Source: Ramlibacter pinisoli (lineage in GTDB: Bacteria > Pseudomonadota > Gammaproteobacteria > Burkholderiales > Burkholderiaceae_C). From it: a DNA stretch of 64,000 bases. The notes beneath the pieces are model-generated. The model searched no databases. It had not been told where the DNA came from and saw only the letters and a list, made by a program, of their open reading frames with translations. The stretch covers positions 184,894 through 248,893 of the forward strand of contig NZ_WSEL01000002.1 in NCBI RefSeq assembly GCF_009758015.1, read 5' to 3'. Below, piece after piece: positions 37,263-47,100 of the stretch; positions within the stretch are counted from its first letter, which is position 1, and the number at the start of each line of letters is the position of its first letter. The position numbers were made by a program, and so were the translations under genes.

Positions 37263-39583
37263 CGCCCATCACGCTCCGTGTGACCGGGATCCGGTCGCAG
37301 AACCCGCTCGGCTTTGGTGGCGCGATCTTCACTGGCGTGCCCATTGCTCCTGATGGTTCCGTCGAGGATGCCCGCTCGTACCTGGTAGTGCGCGCTTCAC
37401 GCGCCGTTCTGGGGGGCTGCAAAGTGGAGAAAGGACAATGGTGGCGGGTCGCCGGTGCCATCACCGAGCGTCCCTTACGGCTTGATGGCTTCGCGTTGAC
37501 CGAGCGCCAGGTGGATGCGTCGACCGCGCTGCTGGCCCGGCCATCGGGCGAGCATCTTGTCTCATTCATCGCGCGCAACACGGCCTTCGAAGGCTTCGGG
37601 ACCGTCAAGGCCCGGCGGCTTTGGGACCACTTCGGTGAGCGGCTCTATGCGCTCCTGGACGCTGGAGATCACGTGGAACTTTCGGCGGTGGTGCCGGCGG
37701 AGGCTGCGCAGCGCTTGACCTCCGCGTGGAGCCTGCAAGGTGATGCAAGGACGTTGCAGTGGTTGCAGGCCAGAGGATTTGACATCCGCATAGGCCGCAA
37801 GGTGCTGGCCTTCTTCGGTTCGAATGCGGCCGAAAAGATTGAAGAAGATCCCTACCGGCTACTTTCGTTCGCGGGCAGGTGGTCGGAAGTTGACAAGCTC
37901 GCCACCGGCGAGTTCGGCCTAGCTCAGGACGACCAACGACGTCTCCTCGGCGCGGTTGAGGAGACCTGCTACCGTCTTTTCGCTTCGGGGCACACGGCCA
38001 TGCTCTCGTCCGAGCTATCGGACGGCATTTCGCGACTACTTGGCCGGCCGCCTACGGGAGTCCGCTGGGTTGACTTGATTTCGCGTGCGCTGACTGCAGG
38101 CTTGGGCAACGGCAGCTTCGTCAAGGGTGATCATGGCCTCCAACCGCTGGGAGCACTCGTGATGGAGCGCCAAGTCGCGAGGGCCATCCACCAGCGGCTC
38201 AGGCTGGGCGAGGTGCCTCTGGCGTCGCGTGCGGTTGTCGACGGCGTCATAGGCCGCGTTTTCCAGGAGGATGGGGTGGAGCTCAACCTAGAGCAAAGAG
38301 AGGCCCTCCACGCGGCAACAACCCGCGCATTCGTGTGCATCACTGGAGGTGCCGGTGTCGGCAAGACGACCGTCTTGAAGACGCTGTATCGCCTGTTCGA
38401 CCTGTGCAAGGTCAAGGTTGTCCAAGTTGCGTTGGCTGGCCGGGCCGCGAAACGGATGCAGGAGGCCACCGGAAGGCCGGCATCAACAATCGCAAGCTTT
38501 CTTCGGTCCGAGGAGGCGGAGTCGATGGAAGGGCTCGCTGTCCTTGTAGTCGACGAGGCGAGCATGGTCGACATCATCTCCATGAGTCGGTTGTGTCAAG
38601 CCCTTCCTCCGCATGTGCGGCTCGTTCTAGTTGGTGATCCCCATCAGCTGATGCCAGTTGGGCCCGGCTTGGTGCTGCACGCGATGCAGAACGTGCCCCA
38701 AGTGCCGACCGTGGAACTCAAGGCGGTGAAGAGGTACGGCGGCCACATCGCGGCCGCGGCGGCGTCGGCGCGCAGTGGCAAATGGCTTGAGCTGGGCGAT
38801 GACTCCGCTGACCCCATCGCCTTCCTTCCATGCAGTGACGACCAGGTGGCCGGCCTAGTGGTCGAGCTTCTAGCGCTGGACCTTGAGAACACTCAGGTCC
38901 TGGCGCCCTTGCGAAACGGTGTGGCGGGCACGAAGGTCTTGAACGAGTTGTGCCAGCAGCGCTTTACGCGGGGCCGGCCCGCGGTCAAGTGCTGGAACGA
39001 GGAATTCCAGACCGAGGCGCTGTGCGGCTTCAACGAAGGTGATGTAGTTCTCTGTACTCGGAATCTGTGGGCTAAGGGCTTACAGAACGGCTCACTCGGA
39101 CGCGTCGCTGAGGTTGAAGCTGCGCCCCGGGTGCTCGCCGAGGAGGATGGAAACGAAACGGGGCTAGCGCTGGCATGGATCGAGTGGGATGACGGAGAGC
39201 GAAGGCCTCTCACCGCAGACATGCTCGACGACGTCGAGTTGGGCTATGCGGTCACCGTCCACAAGGCCCAAGGCTCGCAGTGGCCCAGGATTGTGGTGCC
39301 AGTGACCAAGTCACGCATGCTGGACCGGACGCTTCTGTACACCGCCATCACGCGTGCACAGAAGCAAGTCCTTCTGGTGGGCGATGTCGATGCGGCGCGA
39401 CGCGCAGTGACGGCGGCGCCCCGGGCCGCGGAGCGCAGAGTCGCGCTTGACCTCACCCTGGCGGCTTTGCTGATGGGCGGTGCAGATTCACGGTCCACGC
39501 TCGCCGCTGCAGCGTTTCGGCGAAACACAGAGTTTCCGCATGCGCATGTTGGGTTCAACCTTCACAAGGCAGAAAACCGATGA
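37259..39583 (+). CDS. RecD2-like superfamily 1B DNA helicase
   Basis: A 774-residue helicase related to RecD2/TraA. An N-terminal OB-like and helix-hairpin-helix region (about 1-330, including NTAFEGFGTVKARRLWD) precedes the motor. Motor motifs are Walker A GGAGVGKTT (363-371), Walker B VVDEASMVD (430-438), GDPHQLMPVG, and the C-terminal VTVHKAQGSQWP and LLYTAITRAQKQ. RecD2 proteins unwind DNA 5'-3'. It sits inside the recombinase operon, joined to both neighbours by ATGA overlaps. It may process element ends or replicating intermediates during transfer. It has no RecB/RecC partner nearby. Confidence 0.9.
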   Translation: MTPITLRVTGIRSQNPLGFGGAIFTGVPIAPDGSVEDARSYLVVRASRAVLGGCKVEKGQWWRVAGAITERPLRLDGFALTERQVDASTALLARPSGEHLVSFIARNTAFEGFGTVKARRLWDHFGERLYALLDAGDHVELSAVVPAEAAQRLTSAWSLQGDARTLQWLQARGFDIRIGRKVLAFFGSNAAEKIEEDPYRLLSFAGRWSEVDKLATGEFGLAQDDQRRLLGAVEETCYRLFASGHTAMLSSELSDGISRLLGRPPTGVRWVDLISRALTAGLGNGSFVKGDHGLQPLGALVMERQVARAIHQRLRLGEVPLASRAVVDGVIGRVFQEDGVELNLEQREALHAATTRAFVCITGGAGVGKTTVLKTLYRLFDLCKVKVVQVALAGRAAKRMQEATGRPASTIASFLRSEEAESMEGLAVLVVDEASMVDIISMSRLCQALPPHVRLVLVGDPHQLMPVGPGLVLHAMQNVPQVPTVELKAVKRYGGHIAAAAASARSGKWLELGDDSADPIAFLPCSDDQVAGLVVELLALDLENTQVLAPLRNGVAGTKVLNELCQQRFTRGRPAVKCWNEEFQTEALCGFNEGDVVLCTRNLWAKGLQNGSLGRVAEVEAAPRVLAEEDGNETGLALAWIEWDDGERRPLTADMLDDVELGYAVTVHKAQGSQWPRIVVPVTKSRMLDRTLLYTAITRAQKQVLLVGDVDAARRAVTAAPRAAERRVALDLTLAALLMGGADSRSTLAAAAFRRNTEFPHAHVGFNLHKAENR

Positions 39584-39828
39584 CCAAAGAGAGAAAAGAC
39601 CACCGGTGCGCTAAGTGGCAGGTGTTCTTGATGCGTAGCAAGGCTGGCCACTGGATGTTCGAAGTGCGCGGACCGGACGATCAGGTGATGGGAGGAGGCG
39701 GCGGGTATGAGGACGCATTTGAGGCGCTCGACGCTGCTGAAGACGCCTTTCCCGGCTGCGATATGAAATGGGTGATTCAGCAGCCCATGGGGTACATGGT
39801 TAACACCGCGAAAAGAGAAGCCGAATGA
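39580..39828 (+). CDS. Small protein of unknown function
   Basis: An 82-residue protein starting in a 4-bp overlap with the helicase gene. The sequence has two beta-like strands (WQVFLMRSKAGHWMFEVRG), a glycine run and an acidic helix (DAFEALDAAEDAFPG). No family is recognised. The tight overlap supports a real gene. Confidence 0.6.
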   Translation: MTKERKDHRCAKWQVFLMRSKAGHWMFEVRGPDDQVMGGGGGYEDAFEALDAAEDAFPGCDMKWVIQQPMGYMVNTAKREAE

Positions 39829-39980
39829 CAAAGCTTGAATGCCAAGTACCGCAAGGCGCCAGCCGCGACCACACGCAGGGCACGCCTGTAAACCGGATGA
39901 TGAAGTGCATTACCTCCTACGAGGTCGACACTTACCACCGGCTACGGGACGCCGCGGTCGGCCGCATGCGCCAGGGCTGA
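39825..39980 (+). CDS. Tiny overlapping ORF, 51 residues
   Basis: A 51-codon frame (MTKLECQVPQ to AAVGRMRQG) whose ATG overlaps the preceding stop as ATGA, exactly like the six junctions before it. It ends in a predicted short helix (EVDTYHRLRDAAVG). Support is positional only: it completes the chain of coupled genes. No function can be proposed. Confidence 0.45.
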   Translation: MTKLECQVPQGASRDHTQGTPVNRMMKCITSYEVDTYHRLRDAAVGRMRQG

Positions 39981-40119
39981 CGGCCCTGGACGAACTGAAC
40001 TCCAGCAACGACCGCATTCGACGGCGGATTCAACCGGTCGACGCAACACAGTCGTCGGCCTGACGCCAGGTATCGCAATGGGGGTGCGCGCAGAACGGAT
40101 CCCGAGGCTGCAGAAGAAG

Positions 40120-40139
40120 GCGGCCCCGATTGGGGCCGC
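40120..40139. terminator. Hairpin between the recombinase operon and the kfrA-like gene
   Basis: Perfect 8-bp arms GCGGCCCC/GGGGCCGC around a GATT loop, with CTTCTTCT following on the minus strand. It sits between two convergent transcription units and can serve as a terminator for either, most likely the leftward kfrA-like gene ending 12 bases away. Confidence 0.6.
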
Positions 40140-40150
40140 TATAAATCACG

Positions 40151-40351
40151 TCACCCCTTTCCTCGTCGCGGGCGCGAGGCATAGCCGAGGGTACGCAGGT
40201 GCACTTGAATGGTGTTGAAGCTGCCCGTTCCGAGTTCGATCCGTACATTGGACGGCCCCACTTTGCGGCCCTGCAACTCAAGCTCTTGGCAGGCCCGTCT
40301 GACGTCCTCCAGCGTGATGCCGGGGCGGCCACGTCCCTTCTTCTTGCCCAT
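40151..40351 (-). CDS. KfrA-like N-terminal DNA-binding domain protein
   Basis: A 66-residue protein matching only the DNA-binding head of KfrA-type plasmid proteins: a basic start (MGKKKGRGRP), then ITLEDVRRACQELELQGRKVGPSNVRIELG and GSFNTIQVHLRTLGY, given here in two runs. The long coiled coil of plasmid KfrA is absent. Full KfrA proteins are autorepressors linked to plasmid segregation. A lone head domain suggests a small regulator. An inverted repeat upstream is a candidate operator. Confidence 0.78.
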   Translation of the reverse strand: MGKKKGRGRPGITLEDVRRACQELELQGRKVGPSNVRIELGTGSFNTIQVHLRTLGYASRPRRGKG

Positions 40352-40761
40352 GTTGTCCTTCGATGCGCGGGGACGTCCCCCGCACACCGTCTAGCAACGG
40401 GCACATGGCAAGGGGTCTCGTTCGATCGACAAGCACCGGCGAAGCCCCACCGAAGCGAGTCCTCAGACGGACGCCACATGGAACGCAGGCATTCCATGTG
40501 AGGAGACGGGCACTCGGAAAGCGGCCCGAAACCAACTCGGTGCGAGCTCAGACGTCTTGAAGTTCAGGCGGCTTGCGGGGAAGACGGGCCGGAAGCGGCC
40601 ATCGAAGACTTCGGACTGACCAACGGCCGACCTCTGGAGGGGGCCATGTTTCGGCCTACTTTTGGCCAGAGGCGGGACCCGAATGCAATGGTTGAAGCGA
40701 TCGGTACACTGCTCGCTTGCCGGACCCTACCGGCTGACTAAATCACCAACAGAGAGACGCA
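40352..40761. other. Gene-free region with an inverted repeat, upstream of hsdM and the kfrA-like gene
   Basis: No gene is supported in these 410 bases. The main structure is a 9-bp inverted repeat, CACATGGAA at 40475-40483 and TTCCATGTG at 40492-40500, with an 8-base spacer. It lies about 125 bp upstream of the kfrA-like start and 260 bp before hsdM. Promoters for both units should be here but no consensus hexamers stand out. Confidence 0.5.
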
Positions 40762-42867
40762 TTGACCGCCGACCATTTCACGGGCCTGGAGCAATTCGAA
40801 GCGGGACTCTGGAAGATCGCCGACGACCTGCGGGCCAATTCGGGCCTGGCATCGAACGAGTATTTCATGCCCATCATGGGTCTGCTGTTCCTGCGCCAGG
40901 CCACCAACCGCTACTACGAAGCACTGGCGGCGATCGAATCCGACAAGGCGGCAGGCAGGATGGCCGATCGCGCGCCGGTGGCCGGCGACTTCACCAAACG
41001 GCGAGCGCTGATGCTGCCCCAGGGCACCCGCTTCGACGAGATCCTGCAGACACCCAAGGACCAGAGCCTGGGCGCGGCGTTGACGCGCGCAATGGAGGCG
41101 GTGGAGCAGCGCTTTCAGCCGCTTGCCGGCCAGCTGCCGAAGGACTACGAGCGCTTCGACAACGAGCTGCTCGAACGCATGATGCGCACCTTCGACAACG
41201 AGGCGCTGCGCAGCGCGTCGGGCGATGTCTTCGGCCGCATCTACGAATACTTCCTCGCGGAGTTCTCCAAGCAGGGCGCGCACGACAACGGCGAGTTCTT
41301 CACGCCGCCTTCGATCGTGCAGACGATCGTCAACGTGATCGAGCCCGACCACGGCTTGATCCTCGACCCGGCCTGCGGCTCGGGCGGCATGTTCGTGCAG
41401 TCCAGCCACTTCATCGAGCACGCCGGCCGCGACACGATGAAGCGAGTCACCTTCTACGGCCACGAGAAGAACGAGACGACGGCGAAGCTGGCGCAAATCA
41501 ACCTGGCGGTGCACGGGCTGGAAGGCCGCATCCGCGCCGGCAACGAAGCGATCACCTACTACAAGGACCCGCACGAACTCGTGGGCAAGTGCGACTTCGT
41601 AATGGCCAACCCGCCGTTCAACGTGGACGAGGTCGATGCCGAGAAGGTAAAGGGCGACCCGCGCCTACCGTTCGGGCTGCCCGGTGTCAACAAGGCGAAG
41701 AAGGTCTCCAACGCCAACTACCTTTGGCTGTCGTACTTCTACAGCTATCTCAACGAGACTGGCCGCGCCGGCGTCGTGATGTCGTCGCAGGCCTCAAGCG
41801 CCGGGCGCGACGAGGCCGCGGTGCGGCAGAAGATAGTGGAAAGCGGCGCCGTCGACGTCATGATCGACATCCGCGGCAACTTCTTCTACACCCGCACCGT
41901 TCCGTGCCAGCTGTGGTTCTTCGACCGCGCCAAGGCGCGAGATGAGGCGCGGCGCGACCACGTGTTGATGCTCGATGCACGCGGCATCTCTCGCAAAGTG
42001 TCGCGCGCGATCTGCGACTTCTCCCGCGAGCAGCAGCAGAACATCGCCGCCATCGTCTGGCTGTACCGCGGGCAGGGCGAGCGCTTCCTGGCGTTGGTGG
42101 CGGCCTACCTCTCGCAGGCACTGGCCGCCGGCGCGGCTGCTGCCGAACCGCTGGCGCTATTCATCGCGGCGCTGGACAAGCTGGGCACCCTGACGGGGAC
42201 GTTCGTGACGACGAAGCGGGACCCGGACCCGCTGGCCGAGACCTGGGGCGAACTGCTCGCATTGCGCTCGACGCTGGGCACGGACATCGAGGCCTTCGTC
42301 GCCGAGGCTGCAGCGCGCGGAAAGGACTGGACACAGGTCGCACGCGACGACAACGCCGGCTTGCATGCCGCGCGCAAGGCGCTGCACCCGGTGGCCGAGC
42401 AGTGTCGAGACCTCACCAAGCAGGTCGACCTGGCGGCCAAGCTCGCCGGCCGAGTTGTCGACGTCGCGGTCAAGGACCTGGAGGCGCGCGATTCAGACGC
42501 TTGGGCCGGCGCCGAGATCACCCGTGCCCGCAAGGCGCTGGAGTCGGCGCGCGCGGCGGCCGTCGAGGCGCTGCGCCGGCCGCGCTACTTCGTGAAGCAG
42601 GCCGACTGGCTGCAGGAACGCTTTCCCGACGCCGTGCTGTGCGACGTGCAGGGCCTGGTGAAGCGCGCGTCGCGTGCCGAGATCCAAGGGCACGACTGGA
42701 GCCTGACGCCGGGGCGGTATGTTGGCGTGGCGCCGGAGGAGGTGGACGAGGACTTCGACTTCGAGGAGGCGCTGCGGGCGATTCAGATCGACTTGCAGGG
42801 GTTGAACGAGGAGGCGGTTGAGTTGGCGGCGAGGATCGCGCGAAACTTCGAGGAGTTGGGGGCGTGA
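40762..42867 (+). CDS. hsdM: Type I restriction-modification methylase subunit
   Basis: A 701-residue N6-adenine DNA methyltransferase starting at TTG. The N-terminal helical HsdM domain spans about 1-160. The catalytic domain carries the AdoMet motif DPACGSGG from residue 202 and the catalytic NPPFN (283-287). The remaining 350 residues form an extended C-terminal region ending in the usual WSLTPGRYVGVAPEE and a coiled helix that contacts HsdS. It overlaps hsdS by 4 bp. Together with HsdS it methylates the target sequence and protects host DNA. Confidence 0.95.
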   Translation: MTADHFTGLEQFEAGLWKIADDLRANSGLASNEYFMPIMGLLFLRQATNRYYEALAAIESDKAAGRMADRAPVAGDFTKRRALMLPQGTRFDEILQTPKDQSLGAALTRAMEAVEQRFQPLAGQLPKDYERFDNELLERMMRTFDNEALRSASGDVFGRIYEYFLAEFSKQGAHDNGEFFTPPSIVQTIVNVIEPDHGLILDPACGSGGMFVQSSHFIEHAGRDTMKRVTFYGHEKNETTAKLAQINLAVHGLEGRIRAGNEAITYYKDPHELVGKCDFVMANPPFNVDEVDAEKVKGDPRLPFGLPGVNKAKKVSNANYLWLSYFYSYLNETGRAGVVMSSQASSAGRDEAAVRQKIVESGAVDVMIDIRGNFFYTRTVPCQLWFFDRAKARDEARRDHVLMLDARGISRKVSRAICDFSREQQQNIAAIVWLYRGQGERFLALVAAYLSQALAAGAAAAEPLALFIAALDKLGTLTGTFVTTKRDPDPLAETWGELLALRSTLGTDIEAFVAEAAARGKDWTQVARDDNAGLHAARKALHPVAEQCRDLTKQVDLAAKLAGRVVDVAVKDLEARDSDAWAGAEITRARKALESARAAAVEALRRPRYFVKQADWLQERFPDAVLCDVQGLVKRASRAEIQGHDWSLTPGRYVGVAPEEVDEDFDFEEALRAIQIDLQGLNEEAVELAARIARNFEELGA

Positions 42868-44123
42868 CGTGGCTTGAAGGCCAGATTGGCGACTTCGCTG
42901 ACATTAAGCACGGCTTCGCGTTCAAGGGCGAGCACTTCTCCGACGAGGGCCAGCGGATCGTCCTAACTCCTGGCCACTGTTTTGAAGGTGGCGGATTTCG
43001 ACCCCGGGGTGATAAGGAGAAGTTCTACGATGGGCCGGTCCCAGACGGCTATCTACTGAGCCGTGGTGACACGTTGGTCGTCATGACGGACTTGGTCAGT
43101 GCGGCCCCGGTACTGGGAGCTTCTTTTCGCATTCCTGAAGATGACCGTTACCTTCATAACCAACGGCTTGGCCTTGTCTCGATTACGCGGCCTGGGCTGA
43201 TTGACGAACGCTTTCTGTACCACCTGTTCAATACCTACGTGTACCGCGCACAGGTTCGAGGCTCTGCCAGTGGCGCGACGGTGCGCCACACGTCGCCTGG
43301 TCGTATCAAGGCATGCAGGGTGAGGTATCCCGACACCCTCCGTGAACAGGCTCGCATCGCCGAATTCGCTGATTCCTACGACGACCTGATCGAGAATAAT
43401 CGGCGACGGATTGCCTTGTTGGCGGAAGCAGCGCGGCTGCTCTACCGCGAGTGGTTCGTCCACCTCCGCTTCCCCGGCCACGAGCACGCTGCGATTGCGG
43501 ACGGTCTGCCTCAAGGTTGGTGCATCCGAGCGCTTTCAAGTCTCTGCCCATCCGGCGACGGCATTCAGACGGGACCATTCGGGAGTCAATTGCATCAATC
43601 GGACTACTCTGACGATGGCGTTCCAGTGATCATGCCCAAGGACATTGCTGGATCGCGCTTGAAGACTGACGGCTTCGCTCGGATACCGGAAGATCTGGCC
43701 GCGAGGTTGAGCCGACATCGCATGGAAGTAGGTGACACGGTGTACGGGCGGCGTGGTGACATTGGCCGGCGTGCGTACATCGGCGTACGCCAACGCGGAT
43801 GGTTGTGTGGGACAGGAAGTTTGCGCATCCGTCCCAACTCTAATGAGATCGTGCCGCGCTATCTTTTTGATACGTTGGGATCGCCAGCTACTTCGGGCTT
43901 CATCGCCAACCAAGCGAAGGGCTCGACGATGCCCAACCTCAGTGCCGGCGCATTGCAGCGCGTGCCGGTCCTGTGTCCACCTCAACGCATCCAAGAGCTG
44001 TATGCAGCCGAGGCAGAGCCAATCGCCGAATTGATCGAAGTGCTTTCGGAGCTGTGCCAGCAGTTGGCCAAAGCCCGCGACCTCCTCCTCCCCCGCCTGA
44101 TGAGCGGCGAAATAGCGGTCTAA
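42864..44123 (+). CDS. hsdS: Type I restriction-modification specificity subunit
   Basis: A 419-residue specificity protein with a GTG start in a 4-bp overlap with hsdM. Two target recognition domains (about 1-150 and 215-370) each end in a conserved helical spacer: REQARIAEFADSYDDLIENN and IAELIEVLSELCQQLAKARDLLLPRLMSGEI (shown in part, split). Each domain reads one half of a bipartite target. The recognised sequence cannot be read from the protein. Base composition is lower than hsdM and hsdR in the recognition domains, as is common for these variable parts. Confidence 0.93.
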   Translation: MTWLEGQIGDFADIKHGFAFKGEHFSDEGQRIVLTPGHCFEGGGFRPRGDKEKFYDGPVPDGYLLSRGDTLVVMTDLVSAAPVLGASFRIPEDDRYLHNQRLGLVSITRPGLIDERFLYHLFNTYVYRAQVRGSASGATVRHTSPGRIKACRVRYPDTLREQARIAEFADSYDDLIENNRRRIALLAEAARLLYREWFVHLRFPGHEHAAIADGLPQGWCIRALSSLCPSGDGIQTGPFGSQLHQSDYSDDGVPVIMPKDIAGSRLKTDGFARIPEDLAARLSRHRMEVGDTVYGRRGDIGRRAYIGVRQRGWLCGTGSLRIRPNSNEIVPRYLFDTLGSPATSGFIANQAKGSTMPNLSAGALQRVPVLCPPQRIQELYAAEAEPIAELIEVLSELCQQLAKARDLLLPRLMSGEIAV

Positions 44124-44162
44124 CGAGCACCGCGAACCTACCAGCCAGGAACTCAGCACACG

Positions 44163-47100
44163 ATGGCCATCACCACCATCAACAGCGAAGACCGGCTGGT
44201 GCAGAAGACCTTTGCCGACCACCTGCAGAACGTACTCGGCTGGGGCAGCGTCCACGCCTGGAAGCAGGAGACCTTTGGCCCCGGCGGCCTGCTTGGCCGC
44301 GCCGACACGAAGGAAGCCGTGCTGACGCGCGACCTGCGCGCCGCCCTCGTCCGCCTGAACAGTGAACTGCCCGACGGCGCGATCGACAGCGCGGTGCGTC
44401 AGCTCACCGCGTACGACGTGAGCCGCTCGGCCGTGCAACACAACCGCGACTTCTACCGCCTGCTGCGCGGCGGCGTGCCGGTCGAATACCGCGACGCCGC
44501 CGGCCAGCGCAAGACCACCCGCGCGCGCGTGATCGACTTCGACAACGCGCCCGGCGCCAACCGCTTTCTCGCGGTGCGCGAGCTGGTGCTGACCGGCGTG
44601 CGCACGCCCAACTACAACCGCCGCGCCGACATCGTCTGCTTCGTCAATGGGCTGCCGCTGGTCTTCATCGAGCTGAAGGCGGTCTACAAGAACATCCGCG
44701 CCGGCTTCGACGGCAACCTGCGCGACTATATGGACGAGCACGTCGTCGCCCATGCCTTCCACCACAACGCCTTCCTCGTGGTCAGCAACGGCGACAACGC
44801 GCGCTACGGCTCCATCACCAGCGAGTGGGAACATTTCTACGAGTGGAAACGCCAGGACGAGCAGGATGCCGGCAGCGTGGCCGCGCAGGTGCTGCTCGAC
44901 GGCATGCTGGCGCACGACCGGCTGCTCGACATCGTCGAGAACTTCATCCTGTTCGACGAGAGCAAGGCCGGCGCCACGCGCAAGGTGGTGGCGCGCAACC
45001 ACCAGGTGCTGGGCGTCAATAGGGCCGTCGCGTCGGTGGCTAGGCAGGAGGAACTGAAGCGGCAGTTCCCGCCCGGGGAGCGGCTGCGGCACCGGGTGGT
45101 GACGTTGCCGCTGGAGCGGAAAGAAGCGGAGCGAAGCCGCCGCGGGCGGCCGGCGGGCAACGAGCCTGCAGGAGCCTTGGTGGCCGCTGAGCGCACGCCC
45201 CCTTCTTACATCCCCGAAGGTCCGATAGAAATCATCGAGCGTGCGCACCCTGAGCTGGGGCGCCTGGGCGTGTTCTGGCACACCCAGGGCAGCGGCAAGT
45301 CGTACTCGATGGCCTTCTTCGCCGAGAAGGTGCGGCGCAAGCTGCCGGGCAACTTCACCTTCCTGCTGATGACGGACCGCGACGACCTGGACAGCCAGAT
45401 CTACGGCAGCTTCGTCGGCTGCGGGATCGCCGACGCCAGGACGCCGCGTGCTGCGTCGGGCGTGCAGCTGCGGCATCTGCTGACCGAGAACCACGCCTAC
45501 GTATTCAGCCTGATCCACAAGTTCAACCAGGACGTCAGGCCCGGCGAGGCGTACAGCGAGCGCGACGACATCATCGTCGTCTCCGACGAGGCGCACCGCA
45601 CGCAGGCCGGCCGGCTGGCGCGCAATATGCGGCTGGCGCTTCCGAACGCGGCCTTCATCGGATTCACCGGCACGCCGCTGTTTAAGCAGGACCAGATCAC
45701 CCGGCGCATCTTCGGCGACTACGTCTCTCGCTATGACTTTAAGCGCTCGGAAGAAGACGGCGCCACGGTCAAGCTGGTGTACGAGAACCGTGGCGAGAAG
45801 CTGGGCGTGGCACGCGCCGACCTGAACGAGCGCATCGCGCAGAAGATCGAGGAGGCCGAGCTCGACGCCGACCAAGCCGCCCTGCTGGAGAAGTTGCTCG
45901 GGCAGGACTACGAGGTCATCACCGCCGACGAGCGGTTGGACAAGATCGCTGCCGATTTCGTCGAGCACTGCGCCACGCGCTGGGAGTCGGGCAAGGCGCT
46001 GTTCGTCTGCATCGACAAGATTACCTGCGCGCGCATGCTGCAGCGCATCCAGCCGCGCTGGCAGGCCAAGGCGGCGGCGGTGCGAGCGGCGGCGCAGCAA
46101 GCAGCGCTGGTTGGCCGAGCCGCCGAAGCGGCGAAGCTGGCGGCGCAGGCGCAGTGGCTGGACGACACCATCGTCGAGATCGTCATCAGCGAAGCGCAGA
46201 ACGAGGTGGCGGACTTCGCCAAGTGGGGTTTCGACATCATTCCGCACCGCGCGCTGCTGAAGCAGGGCTTCGACGTTCCGGGCGGCGATCGGGTCGATGT
46301 GGAGAAAGCCTTCAAGAACCCGCAGCATCCGTTTCGCGTCGCCATCGTCTGTGCGATGTGGCTGACGGGATTCGACGTCGAGTGCCTGTCCACGCTCTAC
46401 ATCGACAAGCCGATGAAGGCGCACACGCTGATGCAGGCGATCGCGCGCGCCAACCGGGTGTACCCGGGCAAGGACTTCGGGTTGATCGTCGACTACAACG
46501 GCATGCTGAAGGGCCTGCGCGCCGCGTTGGCGCAGTACGCACTGGGAGACGACGGCGGCGGGGACGGCGGCGACCTCATCGCGCCGGTGGAAGAGCGCGT
46601 GCAGGCGCTGTTGGAAGCGATCGAGGCGACAGAGGCTCACTTGCGCGGTCTGAGGTTCGACCCTGCAGCCCTGATGGGTGCGACCGGCTTCACCCGCATC
46701 GCGATGCTCAAAGACGGTGTCGAGGCGGTCTATACCAGTGACGACAGCAAGCGCCGCTTCGAGATCCTGGCGCGGCAGGTGTTCATCCGCTTCCGCTCGC
46801 TGCTGACCGAGCCTTCGGCGTTCCGTTACGCTGAGCGGCACGACAACATCGAGGCAATCTACAAGAAGCTGACCGAGCGCCGCGACACCGCCGACGTGAC
46901 CGCGCTGCTGAAGGAACTGCACCGCATCGTCAACGAGGCGATCCGCACTCAGGCGCCTGGGCAGGACCAGGCTGAGGGTCTGACCTTCGACCTGAGCCGC
47001 ATCGACTTGGAGAAGCTGCGCGACGAGTTCGCGAAGAAAGTGCGGCGCAAAGCCACCGCGCTGCAGGACATCCGTGACATCGTCGAGGACAAGCTGGCCC

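Noticed and set aside
43536..46922. A long minus-strand open frame opposite hsdS/hsdR
   Set aside because: It has the same cause as other antisense frames in GC-rich genes; the plus strand carries clear hsdS and hsdR motifs.
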